Assembly (NCBI GenBank): GCA_019120375.1
Contig: DWVE01000028.1
Coordinates: 1 to 64,000 of the forward strand
Direction: 5' to 3'
Origin: Allofournierella_A excrementavium
Lineage (GTDB): Bacteria; Bacillota; Clostridia; Oscillospirales; Ruminococcaceae
Length of the DNA stretch: 64,000 nt
A model generated the notes under the pieces. It saw only the letters and a program-made list of their open reading frames with translations. It did not search any database and was not told the origin of the DNA. The translations under genes were made by a program, and so were the position numbers. Of this stretch, positions 49,119 to 57,170 are shown one piece after another; position 1 is the stretch's first letter, and each line of letters opens with the position of its first letter.

Positions 49119-50126
49119 TCAGATAAAGAATACTTGCAAGACGTTGAACAGATAGCCCACCGCCACGATGCCTGCCACGCACACCCCCACGAACAGCGCC
49201 AGCAGCTGCGGGCGCACCGCCTTGCGCAGCATGATGAGGGAGGGCAGCGACAGGGTGGTGACCGCCATCATGAAGGCCAGCACCGTACCCAGCTGGGCGC
49301 CCTTGGCCAGCAGCGCCTCCGCCACCGGGATAGTGCCGAAGATGTCGGCATACATGGGCACGCCCACCACCACCGCCAGCAGCACGCCGAAGGGGTTGCT
49401 GCCGCCCAGCAGCGTCTCCACCCAGCCGGCGGGGATCCAGTTGTGGATGACGGCCCCCACGCCCACCCCCACAAGGATGTAGGGGAACACCTTTTTCAAA
49501 GTGCCGGTCATCTGGGCGCGGGCGTAGGTGAGGCGGTCCCGCAGGGTCAGCTCCGGCAGCGAGACGTCCACGCCTCCCGCCGACAGGATGAAGGGCTCCA
49601 CATACTTTTCCATGCCCAGCTTTTGAATGAGCACGCCCCCTGCCACGGCCACCACCAGCCCCAGCACCACATAGACCACCGCCACACGCGCGCCGAAGAT
49701 GCCGGTGAGCAGCACAAGGCTGCCCAGGTCCACCATGGGCGATGAGATGAGGAAGGAGAAGGTCACACCCACCGGCAGCCCTGCCCCGGTGAAGCCCATG
49801 AACAGCGGGATGGAGGAGCAGGAGCAGAAGGGCGTGACCGTGCCCAGCAGCGCCGAAGCCACGTTGGCCCACAGCCCCCGGAACCGCCCCAGGATGCGCT
49901 TGGAGCGCTCCGGCGGGAAATAGCTCTGGATGTAGGAAATGCCGAAAATCAGCACGCAGAGCAGCACCGTGATCTTGACCGTGTCATAAAGGAAAAACTG
50001 CACGCTGGCCCCCAGGCGGCCCGCCGTGTCCACACCAAGGGCCCGCAGCCCCGCGCCGATGGCCTCGTTCAGCCAGTGCATCCCCAGCAGTTCGTTTTGT
50101 ATCCATTGCCAAGCCGACATTCGCAT
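49119..50126 (-). CDS. Permease of the ArsP/YraQ (SO_0444) family
   Basis: A 335-residue membrane protein with about eight hydrophobic helices. The conserved TPFCSCSSIPLFMGFTGAGLPVG block in the first third carries the Cys pair of this family; a second GVPMYADIFGTIPVAEALL block mirrors it. ArsP members export organoarsenicals and some relatives move Cu or Zn. The ArsR neighbour with Cys-x-Cys and the thioredoxin gene favour arsenic or another soft metal. ArsR-type operator lies just upstream of its start. Confidence 0.88.
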   Translation of the reverse strand: MRMSAWQWIQNELLGMHWLNEAIGAGLRALGVDTAGRLGASVQFFLYDTVKITVLLCVLIFGISYIQSYFPPERSKRILGRFRGLWANVASALLGTVTPFCSCSSIPLFMGFTGAGLPVGVTFSFLISSPMVDLGSLVLLTGIFGARVAVVYVVLGLVVAVAGGVLIQKLGMEKYVEPFILSAGGVDVSLPELTLRDRLTYARAQMTGTLKKVFPYILVGVGVGAVIHNWIPAGWVETLLGGSNPFGVLLAVVVGVPMYADIFGTIPVAEALLAKGAQLGTVLAFMMAVTTLSLPSLIMLRKAVRPQLLALFVGVCVAGIVAVGYLFNVLQVFFI

Positions 50127-50141
50127 CGCTCTCTTTCTTAT

Positions 50142-50157
50142 ATCAAAAAGTTTTGAT
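50142..50157 (-). promoter_or_regulatory. ArsR operator upstream of the permease gene
   Basis: Palindrome ATCAA-N6-TTGAT (ATCAAAAAGTTTTGAT), of the same form as the one at arsR, 16 bp before the permease start. A weak TATAAG -10 overlaps it. Confidence 0.7.
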
Positions 50158-50170
50158 GTTTTATCCTGAG

Positions 50171-50196
50171 AAAAACGCCATCCGCATGATGGCGTT
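50171..50196 (-). terminator. Terminator between arsR and the permease gene
   Basis: A 9-bp perfect stem (50174-50182 with 50188-50196), 5-nt loop, then TTTTTCTC on the minus strand. It starts at the arsR stop codon and would reduce read-through into the permease. Confidence 0.75.
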
Positions 50197-50507
50197 CATC
50201 TGCCGCAGCAGCTTTGCCCTGCTTCGGCGTTCGGGGCAGTGAGCTCTTCCAGCAGGGCCAGCGCCCGCCGCCGCCCGCTTTCGCTCAGGCGGTAATGGGT
50301 CCATTTGCCCTCCTGGCGGCTCTCCACAAGGCCGGATTCGCACAGGATCTTCATGTGATAGGAAAGGCCGGACTGGGTCAGCCCCAGGTCCTGGTCCTGC
50401 AGCACGCAGGCGCACTTTTCGCCGCTGCGCAGCCGGGCCAGAATGGCAAGGCGCTTTTCGTCGCACAAAGCGCGGAACACCGCCGCCTCCTGCCGAAAGT
50501 CCTCCAT
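50196..50507 (-). CDS. arsR: ArsR-family metalloregulator
   Basis: A 103-residue repressor with the ArsR winged helix (DEKRLAILARLRSGEKCACVLQDQDLGLTQSGLSYHMKILCESGLVESRQEGKWTHY). The C-A-C pair in the first DNA-binding helix region is the arsenite/antimonite site of ArsR proteins, and a further Cys pair ends the protein (SCCGR). The ATG at 50507 has GAGGTG at 6 bp; the upstream GTG (50516) has no ribosome site. Represses itself and the permease through matching boxes. Confidence 0.92.
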   Translation of the reverse strand: MEDFRQEAAVFRALCDEKRLAILARLRSGEKCACVLQDQDLGLTQSGLSYHMKILCESGLVESRQEGKWTHYRLSESGRRRALALLEELTAPNAEAGQSCCGR

Positions 50508-50521
50508 GCCGCTCACCTCAA

Positions 50522-50577
50522 ATCAAATTTTATTGATGTATCGAACAAAGTATACACCCTGCCGGCAGCTCTGTCAA
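50522..50577 (-). promoter_or_regulatory. arsR promoter and operator
   Basis: Consensus TTGACA (50572-50577) and TATACT (50549-50554) on the minus strand, 17 bp apart. The palindrome ATCAA-N6-TTGAT (50522-50537) lies over the early transcribed region. Confidence 0.9.
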
Positions 50578-50588
50578 CAGGGTGTTTT

Positions 50589-51380
50589 TCACGCGGTGGG
50601 CCGGGGCCGCAGCAGATGGGCGTAGCGTTCCGCCAGCCGCTGCCAGGCGGCCCCGGCCTCTTCGGGGAGGTCCACATGGGCGATGAAGCCACGGCCCTTG
50701 GGGCCGTAGCCCTGGGCGTCGTCCCGCAGGCGGGGCACCTCGCTGAGCAGAAGGCTCATGTAGTGCTCCGGCTGCCAGAGGCCCCAGATGCGGTTGGGCG
50801 CAAAGGCAAGGCCCCTCTCCCCCGCTTCCAGCCGCGCCCGATAGGCGGCAAAGTGGACGAAGCGGGTGGTGTTTTCAGGCCACCAGCGGTCCAGCGTGGC
50901 ACCGATGCGCCGCTGCATGGTGGAATCATGGAGCACGATGGCGCTGGCGGGCAGGGCGTTCTGCTCCTGCAGGATGCGAAGGGCAAAGCGCACGTTTTCG
51001 CCGCAGTTGGCGGAGGCGCTCTCCACCAGCAGGTCCTCTTCCGGGACGCCGAAGGCGCTTTGCAGGTACTCCTTCATGCACTCCCCTTCCGTGGCGCTGT
51101 GGCCGGCGGGCAGGGCGCTCTCGAACCGCTCCAGAAAGGCGGCGGTGGTGTGGCCCACCCCGCCGATGGTCATCACCTTCCGGGCAAGCCCCGCCTGCCA
51201 CAGCTGCCCCGCCAGACGGCAGCCCTCCGGCAGGCTGCCGCCGAACAGCAGCAACATGTCCGCCCGGGGCGCGCCGAGGGCGTTTTGCAGCGCGGCGGCG
51301 TCCAGTTGGGGCACATCCCGCCGGGCCAGAAACTCCGCCAGGGTGTTGAAGTCCCGGGCGTCCTGTGCAAGGCCGGTCAC
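50589..51380 (-). CDS. ydcF: YdcF-like protein (DUF218)
   Basis: A 263-residue protein close to E. coli YdcF over its whole length: LLLFGGSLPEGCRLAGQLWQ, MTIGGVGHTT, SANCGENVRFALRIL, IVLHDSTMQRRIGATLDRW and SEVPRLRDDAQGYGPKGRGFIAHVD. YdcF binds S-adenosylmethionine in vitro; its function is unknown, and the superfamily includes ElyC/SanA envelope proteins. No membrane segment. The GTG start at 51380 has GGAGG and overlaps the rpiR stop by 4 bp, so it is coupled to the sugar-responsive regulator. Confidence 0.88.
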   Translation of the reverse strand: MTGLAQDARDFNTLAEFLARRDVPQLDAAALQNALGAPRADMLLLFGGSLPEGCRLAGQLWQAGLARKVMTIGGVGHTTAAFLERFESALPAGHSATEGECMKEYLQSAFGVPEEDLLVESASANCGENVRFALRILQEQNALPASAIVLHDSTMQRRIGATLDRWWPENTTRFVHFAAYRARLEAGERGLAFAPNRIWGLWQPEHYMSLLLSEVPRLRDDAQGYGPKGRGFIAHVDLPEEAGAAWQRLAERYAHLLRPRPTA

Positions 51381-52243
51381 TGGTTTTCCTCCTCCCGGTA
51401 AACTTTGCGGCTGACCATGCGGTTGACCCCCTCCAAAGCGCCGGAGAAGCGCTCGAAGTCCTGCAGCATCACGCCCATATAGAGGCTGTCCACGATGGCC
51501 AGCTGGGAGATGCGGGAGAACATGGTCTCGGTGTAGAAGGCGGTCTCCACGTCGCCGGTGAGCAGGGCGATGTCCGCGTGGCGCAAAATCTCCGCGCCCT
51601 TGAAGTTGGTGATGGCGATGGTCACCGCGCCCCCGGCGCGGGCCATGGCCAGGGCGTCCACCGTGTCCCGGGTGGCGCCGGAGTGGGAGATGCCCACCGC
51701 CACGTCCCCCGGGCCCAGGGCCGAGGCACAGATCTGCTGGAGGTGGCTGTCCGGGTAGGCACGGCAGGTCAGGCCGATGCGCAACAGCTTTATCACCATG
51801 TCCTGGGCCACGGCGGCGGAGTTGCCCACGCCGTAGATGTCGATGAGGCGGGCAGAGGCCAGCGCCCGCACCGCCTTTTCGTAGCTGCGGGAGTCCAGCA
51901 TGCGGCGGGTGTCCTCCAGGGCGGTGAGGGCCATGGAGATCATCTTGTCCGGCACGGTGCTCAGCTTGTCGCCCGGCTGCACATGCACGTCCAGCAGCCG
52001 CCGGGGGGCCGTCGGGGCCGCTTCCTTCGCCAGCGCCAGCTTCAGGGCGCTGAACCCCTCAAAGCCCGCCGCCTCGGCAAAGCGGGCCACCGTGGGCTCG
52101 CTGACCCCTGCCGCCGCCGCCAGCTGGGCCATGGTCATCTCCGGCACCTTGGCCGGGTCGCGCAGCACCCAGTCCGCCACCTTGCGCTCGGAGGCGCGCA
52201 GCTGGGCGTAGTTTTTCTTTATCCTGCCAACGGTCTGCCCCAT
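51377..52243 (-). CDS. RpiR/MurR-family transcriptional regulator
   Basis: A 288-residue regulator with the RpiR N-terminal helix-turn-helix (MTMAQLAAAAGVSEPTVARFAEAAGFEGFSALKLAL) and a C-terminal SIS domain for a phosphosugar (IDIYGVGNSAAVAQDMVIKLLRIG and VAVGISHSGATRDTVDAL). The long open frame before the ATG at 52243 is antisense to deoC and not coding. AAGGAGG is well placed. A palindrome between its promoter and that of deoC suggests it controls both. Confidence 0.92.
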   Translation of the reverse strand: MGQTVGRIKKNYAQLRASERKVADWVLRDPAKVPEMTMAQLAAAAGVSEPTVARFAEAAGFEGFSALKLALAKEAAPTAPRRLLDVHVQPGDKLSTVPDKMISMALTALEDTRRMLDSRSYEKAVRALASARLIDIYGVGNSAAVAQDMVIKLLRIGLTCRAYPDSHLQQICASALGPGDVAVGISHSGATRDTVDALAMARAGGAVTIAITNFKGAEILRHADIALLTGDVETAFYTETMFSRISQLAIVDSLYMGVMLQDFERFSGALEGVNRMVSRKVYREEENQ

Positions 52244-52273
52244 GAGGCATCCTCCTTTTTGATTCGTACCCCC

Positions 52274-52302
52274 ATTATACCCCGGGGGCGGGCAGGCCGC
52301 AA
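52274..52302 (-). promoter_or_regulatory. Promoter of rpiR-ydcF
   Basis: TTGCGG (52297-52302) and TATAAT (52274-52279) on the minus strand, 17 bp apart. Confidence 0.8.
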
Positions 52303-52309
52303 GGGTTTT

Positions 52310-52324
52310 TGTAGTAAAACTACA
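52310..52324. promoter_or_regulatory. Palindromic operator between rpiR and deoC
   Basis: A perfect inverted repeat TGTAGTAAAACTACA. A further half site TGTAGT is at 52340-52345, inside the deoC promoter spacer. The likely ligand-responsive site of the RpiR regulator. Confidence 0.7.
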
Positions 52325-52332
52325 TATTTCAA

Positions 52333-52361
52333 TTGATTTTGTAGTTCCGCTGTGGTATGCT
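52333..52361 (+). promoter_or_regulatory. Promoter of deoC
   Basis: TTGATT (52333-52338) and TATGCT (52356-52361), 17 bp apart. The leader of about 90 nt holds a 14-codon open frame (52379-52423, in the phase of deoC) right after AAAGGAG without spacing; deoC itself has no clear ribosome site. Confidence 0.55.
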
Positions 52362-52456
52362 GGAACCAATGAAAGGAGATGCGCGGCCACGCCCGTTTTG
52401 CGGCAAATTTCCACCGCGCATGAACGTGCTATGAAACCTGCAAAAAAGCTGCCGAC

Positions 52457-53173
52457 ATGACCGTGGCCGAGCTGGCCGCCTACATTGACCAGTCCGTTCT
52501 GAAGCCGGAATTCACCCAGGATGACATCCGCAAGTACATCCAGGAGGGCATCGACTTCGGCTGCCGCACCGTGTGCATCAACCCCGCCTCCCTGCCCATC
52601 GCCATCGAGCTGTGCGAAGGCACCGACACCAAGATCTGCGTGGTGTGCGACTTCCCCTTCGGCCTGTCCACCACCGCTTCCAAGGTGATGCAGGCGGAAG
52701 AGTACTGCAAGACCGGCAAAATTTTTGAGCTGGACATCGTTGCCAACTACGGCTGGATCCGCAGCGGCATGTGGGCCGAGGTGGAGGCCGACATCAAGGC
52801 CGTGTGCGACACCTGCCACAAGTACGGCACCGAAGTGAAGGTCATCTTCGAGACCGACGCTTTGACCCTGGACGAGGTGAAGAAGGCCACCGAGACCGCC
52901 ATTGCCGCGGGCGCTGACTTTGTGAAGACCAGCACCGGCTTCTTCACCGGCGGCAAGAACGAGGGCGCCACCTACGAGGTCATCCAGGCCATGATGGACA
53001 CCGCCCAGGGCCGTTGCAAGATCAAGGGTTCCGGCTGCATCCGCACCCGCGAGCACTTCCTGAAGCTCATCGACATGGGCATCGACCGCATGGGCATCGG
53101 CTACCGCTCCACCCCCGTGGTGCTGAACTGCACCCCCGAGGAAGCCAAGGCCATGCGCGAGGGCAAGGCGTAA
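52457..53173 (+). CDS. deoC: Deoxyribose-phosphate aldolase
   Basis: A 238-residue class I aldolase that splits deoxyribose 5-phosphate into acetaldehyde and glyceraldehyde 3-phosphate. DeoC motifs: YIDQSVLKPEFTQDDI, VCINPASL, VVCDFPFGLSTTASKV, the Schiff-base Lys in DFVKTSTGF, and IKGSGCIRTREH with the proton-relay Lys. The ATG at 52457 fits the family start but has no strong ribosome site. The adjacent RpiR regulator points to sugar control, and related lyases in other pathways remain possible. Confidence 0.92.
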   Translation: MTVAELAAYIDQSVLKPEFTQDDIRKYIQEGIDFGCRTVCINPASLPIAIELCEGTDTKICVVCDFPFGLSTTASKVMQAEEYCKTGKIFELDIVANYGWIRSGMWAEVEADIKAVCDTCHKYGTEVKVIFETDALTLDEVKKATETAIAAGADFVKTSTGFFTGGKNEGATYEVIQAMMDTAQGRCKIKGSGCIRTREHFLKLIDMGIDRMGIGYRSTPVVLNCTPEEAKAMREGKA

Positions 53174-53191
53174 ATTTCTTTTGAACGCAGA

Positions 53192-53235
53192 AAAAGACCG
53201 CCGCATCGGAACACCGATCGGAACACCGATGCAGC
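53192..53235. terminator. Bidirectional terminator deoC / activase
   Basis: A long stem of about 17 bp with mismatches (AAAGACCGC side from 53193, GCGGTCTTT ending 53233), flanked by A and T tracts, between convergent genes. Confidence 0.85.
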
Positions 53236-53253
53236 GGTCTTTTGTTTTGTTGT

Positions 53254-54162
53254 TCAGCCGCCCACCCGGGCGTCCAGCCCCATGGAGCAGGCCAGCTGCC
53301 GCCAGGGTTCCACTTCCCCTTTGGTGAGCATGGGGGTGTCGCCCAGCGGGTAGTCCCGGCCCAGCGCGGCATACTTGTTTTTGCCCAGCGTGTGGTAGGG
53401 CAAGAGGTCCAGCCGCTTTGCGCCGCAGTCCAGCGCCAAGGCAAAGATGCCCTTCATGCTGGCCTCGTCGTGGTTGAAACCGGGAATCACCGGCACCCGG
53501 ACCACCACCTCCCGGCCCAGCTCCACCGCGCGCCGCAGGTTGGCGGTCGCACGGGCGAGGTCCGCGCCGGTCACTTCGGCAAGGCGGGCACTGTCGGCGC
53601 TCTTCAAGTCGAAGAGGAACAGGTCGAGATAGGGCGCGCAGGTCTCCAGCGCCGCGGGCGTGAACGCGCCGCAGGTCTCGGCGGCGGTGTGCAGGCCGTG
53701 CTGCTTGCAGAGGGAGAGAAACTCCGCCAGCGCCTCGGGCTGGGTCAGCGGCTCGCCGCCGGAGACGGTGACGCCCCCGCCGGAAGTCTCATAATAGTCC
53801 GCATCCCGCAGCACCTCTTCCAGCAGCGATTCCGGGGTGCGCTCGGTTCCCGAGACCTGCAGCGCGCCGGCGGGGCAGACCGCCGCACAGGCGCCGCAGG
53901 CGACGCACTTTGCCCGGTCCAGCCGGGGCTTTTCCCCCGGGCGGCCGCTCCTGGCCCCCTGTTCGCAGGCGGTCAGGCAGCCGCCGCAGGCGGTGCACTT
54001 ATTGGAAAACCACAAAAGCTGGGCCGCCGCGCTCTGGGACTCGGGGTTCGCGCACCAGGGGCAGTGGAGCGGGCAGCCTTTTAAAAACACGGTGGTGCGG
54101 ATGCCCGGCCCGTCCTTGGTGGCGAACCGCTCCACATCCATCACCCGCAGGGTCTTTGTCAT
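53254..54162 (-). CDS. Glycyl radical enzyme activating protein (radical SAM)
   Basis: A 302-residue activase. The radical SAM cluster is GCPLHCPWCANP (C-x3-C-x2-C) at about residues 29-40, followed by two extra 4Fe-4S ferredoxin sites (CTACGGCLTAC and CVACGACAAVCPAG). GGGVTVSGGEPLTQPE is the SAM-binding stretch. Such activases draw a hydrogen from the Gly of a partner enzyme under anaerobiosis. It starts just after the glycyl radical enzyme (10 bp), with GAGAGG before the ATG at 54162; the earlier in-frame ATG at 54180 lies within that gene. Confidence 0.93.
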   Translation of the reverse strand: MTKTLRVMDVERFATKDGPGIRTTVFLKGCPLHCPWCANPESQSAAAQLLWFSNKCTACGGCLTACEQGARSGRPGEKPRLDRAKCVACGACAAVCPAGALQVSGTERTPESLLEEVLRDADYYETSGGGVTVSGGEPLTQPEALAEFLSLCKQHGLHTAAETCGAFTPAALETCAPYLDLFLFDLKSADSARLAEVTGADLARATANLRRAVELGREVVVRVPVIPGFNHDEASMKGIFALALDCGAKRLDLLPYHTLGKNKYAALGRDYPLGDTPMLTKGEVEPWRQLACSMGLDARVGG

Positions 54163-54172
54163 GGCGCGCCTC

Positions 54173-56177
54173 TCATTCATACATGACCCGGCTCATCAGC
54201 TCCTGCTGGATGTCCGGCTCCAGGTTGACGAACACCGCCGAGAAGCCGCTGACCCGCACGATGAGGTCTGGGTAGCGCTCGGGATGGGCCACCGCGTCCT
54301 CCAGAACGCCGTGGTCAATGACGGTGACCATCAGATGGCAGCCGCCCCGGGCGAAGTAGGTCTTGAACATGGCCTTGATCTTCTCCCGGTTCTCCCGGAA
54401 GAAGGGGGTGGCGAACTTGATGTTCTGCACCGACGCGCCGTGCAGGCGGGCGTCGAACTTGGCCAGCGAGTTGAGCATGGCGGTGGGGCCGTGGGTGTTG
54501 GCGCCGCCCTGGGGGTTGTTGGCGGGGTTCATGTACTGGCCCGCGTGGCGGCCGTCCAGCGAGGCGGCGGTGCGGCGGCCCCACTCGGTGTTCAGCTGGT
54601 TGTTGCTGATGACGATGAGGTAATACTGCATGCCCGCGGCGATGCCCCGGTCCCGCACGCCGTTTGCCACGAACTGATACAGCCGGTCGGCCATGCCGTC
54701 GGCGGTGTCCAGGTCGTTGCCGTACTTGTCGCACTTCCACAGGGCGGTGCGGATGTCCTCCGCGCCGGCGAAGTCGGCGTTGGCCGCGGCCACCAGCTGG
54801 GGCAGGGTGTACTTCTTCTGGTCGTACACCAGGTCCTTGATGGCCCACAGGGCATCGGAGGTGTTGATGTTGCCGTAGGTCTCGTTGGTGCCGCCCAGAT
54901 AGCGCACGCCGCCGTCCAGCACGGCCTTGCCCCGGGCGATGCAGTCGTCCATCAGCAGGCTGGTGAACAAGAAGCTCACCTGACGGCGCATGACCTCGTA
55001 GGAGTGGACCTGGGCGTGGATGGAAAGGTCAAGGTAGTGGTCCAAAAGGCGGGTGTACTGCGCCCACAGCTCCTCGAAGGTGTGCAGTTCGCTGGCCGGG
55101 GCCAGGGGCACGCCGTCGCTCTTGTCCTTGCCGTCCATGGGGTCGATGCCCTCGTTGAGGGCAATCTCCAGCAGCTTGAGCAGGTTGATGCAGGTGTTGG
55201 GGGTGCCGGTGCTCTGGCCGGCGATGACGTACTCGCCGCAGCCGAAGGGCACATACTGCTCGGCGGTCTTTTCGTCCACCCGCATGGCGTAGGCCACGGC
55301 GGGCACGTTCACGTCGTCGTTGTAAAAGGTGGGATAGGTGGCTCCCCGGCCCAGCGCCTCCAGGGCGGAATCCCAGATCTCCTCCGGCATGTCCTTGGTG
55401 ACGCGCAGGGTGAACTGAGGCTCCACATAGCGCAGCTCGGTGGCCGCCCGCATGGCAAGGCGCAGGAACACGTCCGCCTCGCGGGGGTGTTTGCGGCCGC
55501 GGCCGCCCACAATGATGCGCCCGTTGACGGTGGTGCGGCGGTTCTCGATCATCCGCCACAGGCACTTGACGTACTCATAGGCCTCGTCCTCGGTGAGGCG
55601 GCCCGCTTCCAGGTCCGCCGCGAGGTAGGGCCCCAACAGGTCGTCCAGGCGGCCGTAGTTGATGACGCCCGCCATCAGCGCGTAGAGCCAGAACAGCTGC
55701 AACGCCTCCGGGAAGGTCCTGGGCGCGCCGTGCTGGATGTTGGCCAGCACCGCTCACGTCGTCGATCAGCACCTCGTTGCAGTAGATGGTCTTGCAGTCA
55801 TGGTCCAGCCAGTACTGATACAGCGCGTCCAGCTGCTGCTTTTCTGCCTCGGTGGGCAGGGTCTCCCGCATGGCCTTCAGCTTGCCGAACACGCAGTAGT
55901 GCCCCACGCCGCCCAGAGAGGTGACGCAGCCGAAGCCGATGGGCAGAAAGTCCAGCCGGCCCAGGAACAGGTCGCCCGGCTCCATCCGGCGCAGCAGCGC
56001 GGGATACAGCACCCGCAGGCAGCGCACTTCCCGCTCTTCCTTGCTCAGGTCCGCGCAGGCGCGGTGGGTGTCGGTGTACCGTTGCATGAGCGCCAGCTGT
56101 TCGCTGGGAGACATCTGGGGAGGCAGCTTTTTGCTGACTTCCACATTTTGAATGCCGTCCACATTGAATTTTGCCAT
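54173..56177 (-). pseudogene. Glycyl radical enzyme (PFL-like), frame broken and probably deleted in the middle
   Basis: An N-terminal part of about 142 residues (56177 to about 55752, starting MAKFNVDGIQNVE, with GDLFLGRLDFLPIGFGCV) continues in another phase as a 525-codon C-terminal part (55750-54173). The C-terminal part has PRTFPEALQLFWLYALMAG, the thiyl-Cys motif FGCGEY (Cys-x-Glu, as in eliminase-type members) and the glycyl motif RVSGFSA near the end. At 55751-55757 the frames do not connect, and the block of residues that PFL-like enzymes have between these parts is absent, so a deletion with frameshift is likely rather than one lost base. Substrate unknown. The gene belongs to a sugar cluster. 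Confidence 0.8.
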
Positions 56178-56206
56178 GTCGGTCCCCTTCTTTTATCTAA
56201 GGATGC

Positions 56207-56965
56207 TTACTTTTTCTGGTGTTTGCTCTTTTCGGCGTTGCGCCAGTTGTTCTGATAGCCGCTCATCAGGTCCACAAAGCGCTTGGCGGTCAGGTGCGGG
56301 CGGGTGATGGCGCTGCCCACCACCACGCTGTGGGCGCCCAGGTACAGGCACTTGATGGCGTCCTCGGGCGAATAGATGTGGCCCTCCATCACAAAGTATG
56401 CCTCGTCGCCCATGTCGCGGCACATGCGGGCAAACTCGCGCAGGTCGGGATACTCGATGGAGGCAGTCTCCTTGGTGTAGCCGTAGAGGGTGGGGCCCAC
56501 GATGTCCGCGCCCAGCTCCACCGCGCGCTTGGCCTCGTTGTAGTTGGAGACGTCGGCGAAGATCATCGCCTCGGGGATCTCCTTCTTCACGATGGGCAGC
56601 AGCTCCCAGGCGGGACGGCCCTCGCGGGTGATCTGGTCGGTGCAGTCCAGCGCGATGATCTCGGCGCCGGCCTCCCACACCTCGCGGGCGGCCTCCAGGG
56701 TGGGGGTGATGAACACGTCGGTGTCGTCGTGCCAAATTTTGTAAAGGCCGATTATGGGAAGGTCCACCTTCTCCTTAATGGCGCGGATCTGCTCGGGAGA
56801 GTTGGCGCGGATGCCCACGGCGCCGGCCCAGCGGGCGCCCTCGGCCATTTTCACCACCATGTCGTCGGTGTAGATGGGATCGTCCCACTGGACCTGGCAG
56901 GACACGATGAGGCCGTTTTTGAAGCTTTCGAGGATGGCGCGCTTTTTCGGATCCTGGGTTTTCAT
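56207..56965 (-). CDS. nanE: N-acetylmannosamine-6-phosphate 2-epimerase-like protein
   Basis: A 252-residue TIM-barrel enzyme of the NanE family, which converts ManNAc 6-phosphate to GlcNAc 6-phosphate. Visible are GLIVSCQVQWDDPIY, GIRANSPEQIRAIKE, the catalytic Lys region GLYKIWHDDTDVFITPT, DCTDQITREGR and VVGSAITRP (phosphate loop). The segments after the catalytic Lys and in the SCQ loop differ from usual NanE, so the natural substrate may be another 2-epimer. It lies 29 bp before the glycyl radical gene. AAAGGAAGG precedes the ATG. Confidence 0.82.
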   Translation of the reverse strand: MKTQDPKKRAILESFKNGLIVSCQVQWDDPIYTDDMVVKMAEGARWAGAVGIRANSPEQIRAIKEKVDLPIIGLYKIWHDDTDVFITPTLEAAREVWEAGAEIIALDCTDQITREGRPAWELLPIVKKEIPEAMIFADVSNYNEAKRAVELGADIVGPTLYGYTKETASIEYPDLREFARMCRDMGDEAYFVMEGHIYSPEDAIKCLYLGAHSVVVGSAITRPHLTAKRFVDLMSGYQNNWRNAEKSKHQKK

Positions 56966-57061
56966 GATTCCTTCCTTTCCCCACCCCGCCGGGCGAAAAG
57001 CCGCCGTTCCGGCCGCGGTGCGCCGTACTTATGGGGCGAGCCCCTGCGCTGCCGCGGATGC

Positions 57062-57124
57062 AAAAAAATGCAAACCGCCGCGCCCTTGTTTCCATAACAA
57101 TTACAGCGCAAGCGGTTTGCATTT
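57062..57124 (-). terminator. Long-loop terminator between the DeoR gene and nanE
   Basis: A 13-bp perfect stem (57066-57078 with 57112-57124), 33-nt loop, followed on the minus strand by T4. It ends the deoR transcript or attenuates entry into nanE. Confidence 0.65.
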
Positions 57125-57138
57125 TCAATACTATTCTT

Positions 57139-57170
57139 TTCAAAACTGAACATTTTTGTTCATTTTTGAA
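57139..57170 (-). promoter_or_regulatory. DeoR-type operator upstream of nanE
   Basis: A 32-bp dyad: TTCAAAA (57139-57145) and TGAACA (57147-57152) mirror TGTTCA (57157-57162) and TTTTGAA (57164-57170), 30 of 32 positions symmetric. It overlaps the end of the DeoR gene and lies upstream of the nanE operon. Its promoter hexamers are not clear. Confidence 0.75.

Noticed and set aside
53193..53233. Short repeated unit GGAACACCGATC as a possible repeat array
   Set aside because: It occurs only twice and forms part of the terminator loop. No array or CRISPR pattern is present in the window.
55740..55765. Programmed ribosomal frameshift in the glycyl radical enzyme gene
   Set aside because: No slippery heptamer is visible at the junction, and a block of the protein seems absent, so a deletion or assembly fault explains it better.
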